Below the pieces are notes generated by a model. That model had not been told where the DNA came from, did no database searches, and saw nothing but the letters and a program-made list of their open reading frames with translations. 64,000 nt of DNA. Origin: VRUE01 sp963814915. GTDB lineage: Bacteria; Actinomycetota; Thermoleophilia; Solirubrobacterales; 70-9. Made by a program: the position numbers and the translations under genes. Positions within the stretch are counted from its first letter, which is position 1. The number at the start of each line of letters is the position of its first letter. Below, one piece after another: positions 16,216 through 23,819 of this stretch. The stretch spans positions 1 to 64,000 of the forward strand of contig CAWFEI010000008.1 of NCBI GenBank assembly GCA_963814915.1, read 5' to 3'.

Positions 16216-16267
16216 TTCGACAGCTTGGACTATTGCTTTTCGACAGCTCTGACTATCGCTTTTCGAC
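16216..16267. repeat. Tandem 23-bp direct repeats (two full units and a 6-bp start of a third)
   Basis: Units at 16216-16238 and 16239-16261 share TTCGACAGCT, then TGGACTATTGCTT or CTGACTATCGCTT (4 differences), followed by TTCGAC. They sit in the spacer between the DUF4143 ATPase and the biotinyl carrier genes, which face away from each other, and could be binding sites for a regulator of either. Confidence 0.65.
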
Positions 16268-16300
16268 TCAGATCCGACGCGACGGATATGGTCCCGCGCC

Positions 16301-16513
16301 ATGGCGGACATCGAGGCGCACATCACTGGGAACGTCTGGAAAATCACCGTCGCCGTCGGCGACGAGATCGAGGACGGCGACACGGTCGTCATCCTCGAGT
16401 CGATGAAGATGGAGATCCCGGTCGAGGCCGAGGACGACGGCACGGTGAAGGAGATCCGCTGCGAGGAGGGCCAGTCGGTCAGCGAAGGCGACGTCCTCGT
16501 CGTGTTGGACTGA
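16301..16513 (+). CDS. Stand-alone biotinyl/lipoyl-attachment carrier protein
   Basis: A 70-residue protein that is just one biotinyl domain. ESMKMEIPV (lysine near residue 34) is the biotinylation site. The flanking beta-hairpins (VAVGDEIEDGDTVVILES and GQSVSEGDVLVVLD) complete the barrel. It would serve an acyl-CoA carboxylase whose carboxylase subunits are not in the window. The biotin synthesis genes lie 4.4 kb further on. ATG 16301 is followed by an enoyl-CoA hydratase 13 bases after the stop. Confidence 0.88.
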   Translation: MADIEAHITGNVWKITVAVGDEIEDGDTVVILESMKMEIPVEAEDDGTVKEIRCEEGQSVSEGDVLVVLD

Positions 16514-16526
16514 GGCGGGAGCCCCG

Positions 16527-17336
16527 GTGACGAGCGAACAGCTCGCCGGCGGCAAGGTCGTCCTCGACCACCCGGCCGAGGCGGTCGTCCGCATCCGCAT
16601 CTGCAACCCCGAGCGGCGCAACGCCCTCGACCACGAGATCCTCGACACGCTGGCCGAGACGCTGCGCCGGCTCGACCGCGGGATCGAGAACCGCTGCGTG
16701 TTGATCACCGGCGCGCCGCCCGCCTTCTCGGCCGGCTACGACCTGGCCTCGATCCCGAGCGAGACCTTCGAGCGCGACGCCGAGGCCCTCGTCGCCCACC
16801 CCTTCCACGACGCGATGGAGGCGCTCGCCCGCCACCCCTGGCCGACCGTCGCCGCGATCAACGGCCACTGCCTCGGCGGCGGCCTCGAGCTGGCGGTCAC
16901 CTGCGACCTGCGGATCTGCGCCCGCGGCGCCAAGCTCGGCATGCCGCCGGCCAAGCTCGGGCTCGTCTACGGCCACACCGGCCTGCGCAAGTTCCTCGAC
17001 GCGGTCGGCCTGGCGCGGACCAAGGAGCTGTTCCTGACCGGGCGCAACTTCCCCGCCGAGCGGGCCGAGCAGATCGGGCTCGTGCACGAGGTAATCGACG
17101 ACGAGGCGCTGGAGGAGGCGGCGATCTCACTGGCCGAGGGCATCGCCGCCAACGCGCCGCTCTCGATGCGCGGCAACAAGCGCGCGATCGAAACGCTCAA
17201 CTCCAACCCGATCCTCAGCGAGCAGCAGGAGGGCGGCCTGATCGCCCTGCGCGAATCGTGCTTCTCCTCGGCGGACCTGCGCGAGGGCATCGAGGCCTTC
17301 GCCGAGAAGCGCAAGCCGCGCTGGCAGGGGCGGTGA
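16527..17336 (+). CDS. Enoyl-CoA hydratase/isomerase family protein
   Basis: A 269-residue crotonase. Oxyanion-hole segments are AFSAGYDLASI (near residue 69) and INGHCLGGGLELAVTCDLRI (near 112), with the usual helix AKLGLVYGHTGLRKFLDAVG after them. The glutamate expected in a hydratase just after the second loop is replaced in this stretch by a less typical pattern (PAKLGLVYG), so hydratase, isomerase or another crotonase reaction is possible. GTG start, 13 bases behind the biotinyl carrier. Confidence 0.85.
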   Translation: MTSEQLAGGKVVLDHPAEAVVRIRICNPERRNALDHEILDTLAETLRRLDRGIENRCVLITGAPPAFSAGYDLASIPSETFERDAEALVAHPFHDAMEALARHPWPTVAAINGHCLGGGLELAVTCDLRICARGAKLGMPPAKLGLVYGHTGLRKFLDAVGLARTKELFLTGRNFPAERAEQIGLVHEVIDDEALEEAAISLAEGIAANAPLSMRGNKRAIETLNSNPILSEQQEGGLIALRESCFSSADLREGIEAFAEKRKPRWQGR

Positions 17337-17977
17337 GCCGCAAGGGGGCGAAGGCCCGCGAGGCGCTCGCCGCCGCCGACCCGGCGATGGCGTCGCTGAT
17401 CGAGCGGGTCGGTGAGATCGACCTGGAGACGCGGCTGCGACGGCGCGGCGAGGAGCGCCCGGCCGACGCCTACGGCTCGCTGCTGCGGGCGATCGTCGGC
17501 CAGCAGCTCTCGACCAAAGCGGCGCGGACGATCCACAACCGCGTCCTCGACCTCTTCGGTGGCGCAACTCCCTCCCCCGAGCAGCTGCTCGAAGCGAGCG
17601 AGGCGGACCTGCGCGCCTGCGGCCTCTCCGGGCGCAAGGTCGAGTACGTGCGCGACCTCGCCACCCACGTGCTCGAGGGCGAGCTGGAGCTGGAGCGGCT
17701 CGGCGAGCTCTCCGACGAGGAGGTCGTCGCCGAGATCGTCGCCGTGCGCGGGCTCGGCCAGTGGACGGCGGAGATGTTCCTGCTCTTCCACCTCGAACGG
17801 CCTGACGTCCTCTCCGGCGGCGACCTCGGCATCCGCAAGGCGGTGCAGAACGAGTACGAGCTGGCGGAGGTGCCGCCGCCCGGGCGGGTGCTGGAGATCG
17901 GCGAGGCCTGGCGGCCGCACCGCAGCCTCGCGTCGCTCTACCTCTGGGAGTCGCTCGCAAACGTTCCTGCGGGGTAA
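17333..17977 (+). CDS. AlkA-type DNA-3-methyladenine glycosylase (HhH-GPD)
   Basis: A 214-residue base-excision repair enzyme. Helix-hairpin-helix and catalytic segment: RGLGQWTAEMFLLFHLERPD then LSGGDLGIRKAV, in which the aspartate aligns with the catalytic Asp of AlkA. IVGQQLSTKAARTIHNR near residue 48 is the typical N-terminal block. It removes alkylated purines. GTG 17333 overlaps the hydratase stop (GTGA), so the two are coupled despite unrelated roles. Confidence 0.87.
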   Translation: MSRKGAKAREALAAADPAMASLIERVGEIDLETRLRRRGEERPADAYGSLLRAIVGQQLSTKAARTIHNRVLDLFGGATPSPEQLLEASEADLRACGLSGRKVEYVRDLATHVLEGELELERLGELSDEEVVAEIVAVRGLGQWTAEMFLLFHLERPDVLSGGDLGIRKAVQNEYELAEVPPPGRVLEIGEAWRPHRSLASLYLWESLANVPAG

Positions 17978-18009
17978 TGGCGGGCGGGCAAATGGTCGAA
18001 AGGAACAAC

Positions 18010-19497
18010 ATGCGAACCCGCTTCTGGCTTGGATACGCCGTCGTTGCAGCGATCGCGCTCGGCGCGATCGCGCTGGCGCTGGTCGTGCACGACCGCGAAA
18101 CGACCGCCTTCGAGCAGCGCCAGCGCGCCGAGGCCATCCGCTCGGCGCGGCAGGCGGAAGCCCTCGCGGCTCTCTCGGTCGGCCAGCTCTCCAGCGTGGC
18201 GGCCTTCTACGAGGCCGAGGGGAAGAATTTCAGCCGCCACGAGTTCGATGTGGTCTCGGAGTCGCTGCTGGACAACGGCGCGCTCTCGGCGACCGCCTTC
18301 ATGCCCTTGGTCCGCGACTCCGGGCGGGCCCGCTACGAGCGCGGCCACGGCTTCCCGATCGTCGCCCGCAGCAAACTGGGTGACCTGAAGCGGGAGGGCC
18401 GCAACGGCCCCTACTTCCCGCTCACCTACGCGGCGACCAAGTCGGCGCTCAACCTCGGCACCCCCTACGGCTACGACCTCGCCTCGGATCCCGTCCGCTC
18501 GACCCACCTGTTCATGGCCCGCGACAGCGGCAGCACCTCGGCCACGCCGGTCATCCGCCTACCGCTCGGCGGCACCGGGATCAACGTCTTCCGCCCCGTC
18601 TACCGCGACGGCGCCCCGACCGAAACCGTCGCCCAGCGCCGTGCCGCGCTGACCGGCTTCGCCCTCGGCTCCTTCCGCGTCGGCGACCTGGCCAACGCCG
18701 CGACGACGGCGCTGGAGGGGGACGACAACATCCAGCTGCTCGAGAACGGTCGCTCGGTGGCCGGCACGCCGCTCGACCGCAGTGATGCGGCCACCGCGCC
18801 CCTGCATATCGCCGATCGCACCTGGCTGCTGGTCGTGCGCGACAGCAACCGGCCCGGGGTCAGCCTGCCGATCCTGATCGCGATCGTCGGCATCTCCCTG
18901 GCGGCGCTGCTGGCCGCCCTGGTCCTCGTCTGGAGCCGCAAAGAGCGGATGCAGGAGCTGCGCCAGCAGGCCAGCGAGGACCCGCTCACGGGGTTGAAGA
19001 ACCGCCGCCGCTTCGGCGAGGATCTGCGCACCGAGATCGCCCGCAGCCGCCGCGAGCAGACGGTCGGGGCGCTGCTGATGCTCGACCTCGACAACTTCAA
19101 GCAGGTCAATGACACGCTCGGCCATCCCGCCGGGGACCGGGTGATCGCCGACATCGCCAACGTGCTCAACGCCCGCATGAGAACAACCGACGTCGTCGCT
19201 CGGCTCGGCGGCGACGAGTTCGCGGTCGTCCTACCGCGCTGCGACCTCGACGAGGCCGAGGACGTCGCCGAAGCGATCGCCGGGGCGATCCGTCTTCACA
19301 CCCCGCCGGGCGAGGCGGCGCCGCCGCTCACCGTCAGCATCGGGATCGCCACCTTCGGCCCGCATTCGGGGGACGACGACGCGGTGCTCTCGGCGGCCGA
19401 CAACGCGATGTATGAGGCCAAGCGGGCGGGGGGCGACAACGTGCGTGTTGCGGCGAGCGCCGCGCGGGGAGGGCGTCCCAGCAGGGCCTCGACTTGA
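18010..19497 (+). CDS. CHASE-domain diguanylate cyclase (GGDEF)
   Basis: About 495 residues. A membrane helix near residues 6-27 leads to an extracellular CHASE-type sensor (VAAFYEAEGKNFSRHEFDVV, FMPLVRDSGRARYE, GYDLASDPVRSTHLFMARDS). A second helix (LPILIAIVGISLAALLAALV) then leads to a GGDEF domain with DPLTGLKNRR, LDLDNFKQVND and the active-site loop RLGGDEFAVVLPR. It should make cyclic di-GMP from two GTP. ATG 18010 has AAAGGA upstream. ATG 17977, overlapping the alkA-like stop (TAATG), is the alternative and adds 11 residues. No EAL domain and no inhibitory RxxD site are obvious. Confidence 0.85.
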   Translation: MRTRFWLGYAVVAAIALGAIALALVVHDRETTAFEQRQRAEAIRSARQAEALAALSVGQLSSVAAFYEAEGKNFSRHEFDVVSESLLDNGALSATAFMPLVRDSGRARYERGHGFPIVARSKLGDLKREGRNGPYFPLTYAATKSALNLGTPYGYDLASDPVRSTHLFMARDSGSTSATPVIRLPLGGTGINVFRPVYRDGAPTETVAQRRAALTGFALGSFRVGDLANAATTALEGDDNIQLLENGRSVAGTPLDRSDAATAPLHIADRTWLLVVRDSNRPGVSLPILIAIVGISLAALLAALVLVWSRKERMQELRQQASEDPLTGLKNRRRFGEDLRTEIARSRREQTVGALLMLDLDNFKQVNDTLGHPAGDRVIADIANVLNARMRTTDVVARLGGDEFAVVLPRCDLDEAEDVAEAIAGAIRLHTPPGEAAPPLTVSIGIATFGPHSGDDDAVLSAADNAMYEAKRAGGDNVRVAASAARGGRPSRAST

Positions 19498-19565
19498 CTT
19501 TTCCCGAAGACAGCCGACGGTCGTCCGCGTGCGCCGCCTCGGAAAAAGCACAAGACGTTCCGACC

Positions 19566-20693
19566 CTACTGGGATGCCCTCAACCGGTGTCGGAGGCGGA
19601 GCACGCGGCCGACCGATTCTTCGAACGAGCTGCGGGGAATGGAGCCGCCGCGCAGGGTGCGCAGCAGGGCCCGGTGGGCCTGCGCGGCTTCTTCGAGATC
19701 GGTGTAGAGGAGCAGGTCGGCGCCCGCGGCCGCCGCGGCTCGGGCGACCTTGGGGGTGCCGCCGAAGGCGTGAACGGCGACAGTGTCGAGCGCGTCGGTG
19801 ATCGAGACGCCTTCGAAGCCGAGCCTCCGGCGCAGCTCGCCCGTGGCGATTGCGGGGGCAAAGGCAGCGGGGACCGGCGAGAAGGCCGGGTAGATCGCCG
19901 TGCTGAGCATCACCAGGTCGCCTCCCGCGGCGACGAAGCCCCGGTAGGGCGCCTCGTCGACCCGGCGCAGCGTCGCCTTGGACAGCGGGATGCGCTGCAC
20001 GGCGTCGTCGGTGTTGAGCCGGGCCGAGCCGAGGCCGGGGAAGTGCTTGCCGGTCGCGGCAACTCCGCCTGAACTCAGCCCCGCGGCGAAGGGCACCGCG
20101 GTGGCGGCGACGCGCGCCGGGGTGGCCCCGAAGCCACGTTCGGCCTCGGCGATCGTGCCGCCGGGGCGGGCGACGTCGAGCACCGGCGCGAGGTCGACGT
20201 CGATGCCGAGACTGCGCAGATTGGCCGCGGTGGCGCGGCCCTGCCCCCGACTGAAGGCGGCGCCACGAGCGCCCATCGTGCGCGCCGAAGCGGTTGGCGC
20301 ACCGCCGATCCGCTTGACCAGTCCCCCCTCCTGGTCGGTCATGACCAGCAGCGGGTCGCGCAGGCCCGGCGGCCGGGGGATCGCCTGCAGACGGCGGATC
20401 AGGAGGCGCCCGGCGGCGCGGCTGGGCAGGTTCCCGGCGAAGAGGACGACGCCGGCGACCTCGCCACGGCGGATCATCCGCGCGACCGCGCGCGGCGGCC
20501 GCGCCGCGTCGAAGCCGACCACGATGCGCTGCCCGGCGAGCCGGCGGAGCGACAGCGTGCTGGACACCGCGGGACGCGGGGGGGACCCGTCGCCGAGGGC
20601 GGCGCCGAGCGCAAACGCGCCCGCGGCCACCCCGACAAGCGCGGCCAGCGCCAGGCGCCCGCGGCGCCGATGCGTTCGCTGTTTGTCGCGCAC
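19566..20693 (-). CDS. Glycoside hydrolase family 3 N-terminal domain protein (beta-N-acetylhexosaminidase-like)
   Basis: About 375 residues. After a basic N-terminus comes a membrane or signal helix (LALAALVGVAAGAFALGAAL), then a GH3 barrel: GVVLFAGN, MTDQEGGLVKRI, TGKHFPGLG with the family KHFPG motif, and SITDALDTVAV, where the aspartate is the likely nucleophile. NagZ enzymes of this type cut GlcNAc from cell-wall fragments; being exported, this one may act outside. GTG 20693 lies in the loop of the hairpin at 20671-20711, so the start region is part of a repeat and is uncertain. Confidence 0.78.
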   Translation of the reverse strand: MRDKQRTHRRRGRLALAALVGVAAGAFALGAALGDGSPPRPAVSSTLSLRRLAGQRIVVGFDAARPPRAVARMIRRGEVAGVVLFAGNLPSRAAGRLLIRRLQAIPRPPGLRDPLLVMTDQEGGLVKRIGGAPTASARTMGARGAAFSRGQGRATAANLRSLGIDVDLAPVLDVARPGGTIAEAERGFGATPARVAATAVPFAAGLSSGGVAATGKHFPGLGSARLNTDDAVQRIPLSKATLRRVDEAPYRGFVAAGGDLVMLSTAIYPAFSPVPAAFAPAIATGELRRRLGFEGVSITDALDTVAVHAFGGTPKVARAAAAAGADLLLYTDLEEAAQAHRALLRTLRGGSIPRSSFEESVGRVLRLRHRLRASQ

Positions 20694-20711
20694 AGCCAGA
20701 CAAATAGCGAA
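20671..20711. repeat. Hairpin repeat (dispersed family, copy 2)
   Basis: GTTCGCTGTTTGTC (near 20673-20686) pairs with GACAAATAGCGAAC (20698-20711) at 13 of 14 positions. In the same orientation it matches the copy at 11028-11070 in arm sequence and in an ACAG within the loop. It sits between the GH3 gene and bioB, which are divergent, and overlaps the presumed GH3 start. Confidence 0.7.
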
Positions 20712-20776
20712 CTCGCCTCGGAGAGGGGCGGCGCTTGAGCCCAAACGTCCGGGACGACTCCTAGCCTTGCGCCCGA

Positions 20777-21955
20777 ATGCCCTCCCTGATCGATTTCGAG
20801 GAAGCGCTGGCGCTCGGCGAGCTGAGCGACCACGAGGAGATCGGCGAGCTGGTCGAGCGCGCCTGGGCGGTGCGACAGGAGAACTTCGGCGACTCGACCG
20901 ACATGTGCTCGCTGGTCAACGCCAAGTCCGGTGGCTGCGCCGAGGACTGCGGCTTCTGCGCCCAGTCGCGCTACGCCGAGGCCGACACGCCGATGCACGC
21001 GATGATGGAGCCGGAGCAGATCCTCGAGCACGCGCGCGCCGCCGAGGCGGCCGGCGCGCACCGCTTCTGCATGGTCACCCAGGGCCAGGGGCTCTCCAAA
21101 AAAGACTTCAAGAAAATTATCGAGGGCGCGAAGTTGGTCTCCGAGCACACCAACCTGAAGCGCTGCGCCTCGATCGGCCATATGTCGGGGGAGCGTGCGA
21201 AGGCCCTGCGCGAGGCCGGCATCCAGCGCGTCCACCACAACGTCGAGTCCTCGCGCTCCTACTACCCGGAGGTTTCCAGCACGGTCCGCTACGAGGGCCG
21301 CCTGCGCACGATCGACGCGGTCAAGGAGGCGGGGCTGGAGACCTGCGTCGGCGGCATCCTCAACCTCGGCGAGTCCCGCCGCCAGCGGGTCGAGATGGCC
21401 TTCGAGCTCTCCGAGCTGGAACCGGACTCGGTCCCGATCAACCTGCTCAACCCGCGTGAGGGGACAAAGTTCGGCGATCGCCCGCTGATGGACGCCTGGG
21501 AGGTCGTCAAGTGGGTTGCGATCTTCCGCCTGATCATCCCCGGCGCGCTCTTCCGACTCTGCGGCGGCCGGGTGGAGAATCTCGGTGACCTGCAGCCGCT
21601 CGCGGTCAAGGCCGGGCTCAACGGGGTGATGATGGGCAACTTCCTCACCACCCTCGGCGCAGAGCCCGAGGACGACCGGGCGATGTTCGAGGACCTGGGC
21701 CTGAACGTGGCCCGCCAGGAGGACAACGGCGCCAACCCACGCCCCGACAACCGTGCCGGCTGGTTGCAGGGCGAGACGCCCGCGACCCCGATCGACGAGC
21801 TGATCGACAGCCAGGGGGAAGCGAACTTCTGGGACCCCTCGACGCAACTGCGGGTGATCAAGAAGACCAAGAAGCCCCCGCCGTACCCCGGATCAACGGC
21901 CGCCTCCTCTGCTCCCGCACGTCCGGGGGCGGCCGGAACCAGCTTGTCGCGATGA
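20777..21955 (+). CDS. bioB: Biotin synthase
   Basis: A 392-residue radical-SAM enzyme that inserts sulfur into dethiobiotin. GGCAEDCGFCAQSRY holds the CxxxCxxC cluster ligands (C54, C58, C61). MVTQGQG, HHNVESSRSYYPE and RLCGGRVE, which belongs to the second-cluster region, follow in the expected order. The last 27 or so residues after VIKKTKKP are a proline/alanine/serine tail encoded by a palindromic repeat (21898-21934), so the natural C-terminus was probably shorter. Its stop overlaps the bioF start (ATGA). Confidence 0.94.
   Translation: MPSLIDFEEALALGELSDHEEIGELVERAWAVRQENFGDSTDMCSLVNAKSGGCAEDCGFCAQSRYAEADTPMHAMMEPEQILEHARAAEAAGAHRFCMVTQGQGLSKKDFKKIIEGAKLVSEHTNLKRCASIGHMSGERAKALREAGIQRVHHNVESSRSYYPEVSSTVRYEGRLRTIDAVKEAGLETCVGGILNLGESRRQRVEMAFELSELEPDSVPINLLNPREGTKFGDRPLMDAWEVVKWVAIFRLIIPGALFRLCGGRVENLGDLQPLAVKAGLNGVMMGNFLTTLGAEPEDDRAMFEDLGLNVARQEDNGANPRPDNRAGWLQGETPATPIDELIDSQGEANFWDPSTQLRVIKKTKKPPPYPGSTAASSAPARPGAAGTSLSR
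21898..21934. repeat. GC-rich hairpin inside the bioB 3' end (dispersed family, copy 2)
   Basis: GGCCGCCTCC (from 21898) pairs with GGGGGCGGCC (to 21934). The interior TCTGCTCCCGCACGTCC matches the flanks of the palindrome at 1359-1437, which has an additional inner inverted repeat at this spot. Confidence 0.7.
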
Positions 21956-23136
21956 TCGATATAGAAAGCAGGCTGGAGGAGCTTCGCGAGAGCGGGCTCC
22001 ACCGCCGGCTGCGGATGGTCGAGGGCGCCCAGGGGCCGCGGGTGACGCTCGACGGGCGCCCGGTGCTGCTGCTCTGCTCCAACGACTATCTCGGCCTGGC
22101 CGGCCACCCGCAGGTGCGCGAGGCGGCGGCCGAAGCGGCGCTCGACCGGGGCGCCGGCGCGGGCGCCTCGCGGTTGATCTCGGGCAACATGACGCCACAC
22201 CGGCGGCTCGAGCGGCGGCTGGCGGAGTTCAAGGGCTACGAGGCGGCGCTGCTCTTCGGCTCCGGCTACCTGGCCAACCTCGGCGCGATCTCGGCGCTCG
22301 CCGGGCGCGGCCAGGTCGTCTTCTCCGACGAGCTCAACCACGCCAGCATCGTCGACGGCTGCCGCCTGGCCCGGGCGAAGACCTTCGTCTACCGCCACGG
22401 GGACGTCGAGCACCTCGCCTGGGGGCTGCGCGAGGCCGCCGGGCACGGCGCCCTGATCGTCACCGACGGAATCTTCTCGATGGATGGCGACGTGGCGCCG
22501 CTTGCCGACCTGGTTCGGCTGGCGCGCGAGCACGACTGCCGCCTGATGGTCGACGAGGCGCACGCGACCGGCGCGCTCGGCCCCGGCGGTCGCGGCTCGG
22601 TCGCCGCCGCGGGCCTGAGCGACGAGGTCGACCTCGTCGTCGGCACGCTCGGCAAGGCGCTCGGGTCCTACGGCGCCTACGCCTGCGCGAGCGCCGAACT
22701 GCGCGACTACCTGCTCAACACGGCGCGCTCCTTCATCTTCTCGACGGCATTGCCGCCGCCGGTGCTGGCCGCGGCGCTCGCCGCCCTGGAGCTGCTCGAG
22801 GCCGAGCCGCAGCGCGTCCGCCGCCTCGGCGCCAACGCCGCGGCGTTGCGCGAGGGCCTCGCCGCCGAGGGCCTGACGCCCGGCGGTGGAACGAGCCAGA
22901 TCGTCCCCCTGGAGGTCGGCGAGGCGGGCCCGACGATGGAGCTCTGCGAGCGCCTGCTCGAGCACGGTGTATTCGCCCAGGGGATCCGCCCCCCCACCGT
23001 CCCGCCCGGCTCGTCCCGGCTGCGCTTCAGCGTGATGGCGACCCACGAGGAGGCCGACCTGCGCGAGGCGGCGCGCCTCACCGGCGAGGCCGCGCGCAAG
23101 GTGAACCGGACTCCCGCTGTTCCCCTCGCCGCTTGA
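21952..23136 (+). CDS. bioF: 8-amino-7-oxononanoate synthase
   Basis: A 394-residue PLP enzyme of the alpha-oxoamine synthase family that joins pimeloyl-ACP/CoA and alanine. LCSNDYLGLAGHP, SRLISGNMTPHRRLE, ELNHASIVDGCRLA, VDEAHATGALGPGG and the PLP-lysine motif GTLGKALGSYGAY (lysine near residue 234) are all present. The start overlaps bioB by four bases and its stop overlaps the TTG start of bioD, so the three are one translationally coupled operon. Confidence 0.94.
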   Translation: MIDIESRLEELRESGLHRRLRMVEGAQGPRVTLDGRPVLLLCSNDYLGLAGHPQVREAAAEAALDRGAGAGASRLISGNMTPHRRLERRLAEFKGYEAALLFGSGYLANLGAISALAGRGQVVFSDELNHASIVDGCRLARAKTFVYRHGDVEHLAWGLREAAGHGALIVTDGIFSMDGDVAPLADLVRLAREHDCRLMVDEAHATGALGPGGRGSVAAAGLSDEVDLVVGTLGKALGSYGAYACASAELRDYLLNTARSFIFSTALPPPVLAAALAALELLEAEPQRVRRLGANAAALREGLAAEGLTPGGGTSQIVPLEVGEAGPTMELCERLLEHGVFAQGIRPPTVPPGSSRLRFSVMATHEEADLREAARLTGEAARKVNRTPAVPLAA

Positions 23137-23819
23137 ACAGACTGTTCGTCACCGGGACGGGGACCGAGGTCGGCAAGACGGTCGTCGCCGCCGTCATCGC
23201 CCACACGTTGGCAAGCACAGGCAAACGCGTCACGGTCTTCAAGCCCGCGGTCACCGGCCTCGACGACCACTCCGCCGACAGGCCGGATCATCTGATGCTG
23301 CGCGATGCCTCCGGGTCGGAGCAGAGCGACGAGCAGATCGCGCCGTATCGGTACGGGCCGCCGATGTCGCCCCACCTCGCCGCCGCGCTGGCGGGCGAGG
23401 AGATCTCGCCCGCCCGTCTGCTGGAGGGCGCGCGGGCCGTGGCGAGCCGCGGTGAGGCGTTCGTCTGCGAGGGCGTCGGCGGCCTACTCGTGCCGCTCGC
23501 GCCCGGCTATCTGGTGCGCGACTTCGCCGCCGGCCTCGGGCTGCCGCTGGTCATCGCCGCCTCTCCCGGCCTCGGCACGATCAACCACACGCTGCTGACG
23601 ATCGAGGCGGCGCGCTCGGCCGGGCTGGAGGTGGCGATGGTCGTGCTCACACCGTGGCCGGGTGAGCCGTCGGCGATCGAGGAATCGAACCGCGAGACGA
23701 TCGCCGCGCTGGGCGAGGTCGAGGTCGAGCTGCTGCCGCCCCTCGACCTCGCCGAGCCTACGGACTGGCCGGCGCTAGCTCCGCCTCCTCGGCGGCCACC
23801 TCCGACCCACCGGGATTGA
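23133..23819 (+). CDS. bioD: ATP-dependent dethiobiotin synthetase
   Basis: A 228-residue P-loop enzyme that closes the ureido ring of dethiobiotin. TGTGTEVGKTVVAA (residues 7-20) is the P-loop, FKPAVTG carries the substrate lysine, and EGVGGLLVPL is the second nucleotide segment. The start is TTG within TTGA, overlapping bioF. The proline-rich last 20 residues lie in the overlap with the convergent transporter gene. Confidence 0.93.
   Translation: MNRLFVTGTGTEVGKTVVAAVIAHTLASTGKRVTVFKPAVTGLDDHSADRPDHLMLRDASGSEQSDEQIAPYRYGPPMSPHLAAALAGEEISPARLLEGARAVASRGEAFVCEGVGGLLVPLAPGYLVRDFAAGLGLPLVIAASPGLGTINHTLLTIEAARSAGLEVAMVVLTPWPGEPSAIEESNRETIAALGEVEVELLPPLDLAEPTDWPALAPPPRRPPPTHRD

Noticed and set aside
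16198..16300. Extension of the DUF4143 ATPase by a further 82 codons upstream
   Set aside because: It would translate the tandem repeats and part of the divergent biotinyl carrier; the family starts at VPPVDYQPRLIDSL.
20600..20776. BirA-type or biotin-responsive riboswitch/operator ahead of bioB
   Set aside because: Only the dispersed hairpin is present; no BirA-like operator palindrome (TTGTAAACC type) and no conserved aptamer could be seen.
21289..23046. 585-residue open frame on the minus strand opposite bioB/bioF
   Set aside because: It is antisense to two certain genes and has no coherent domain.
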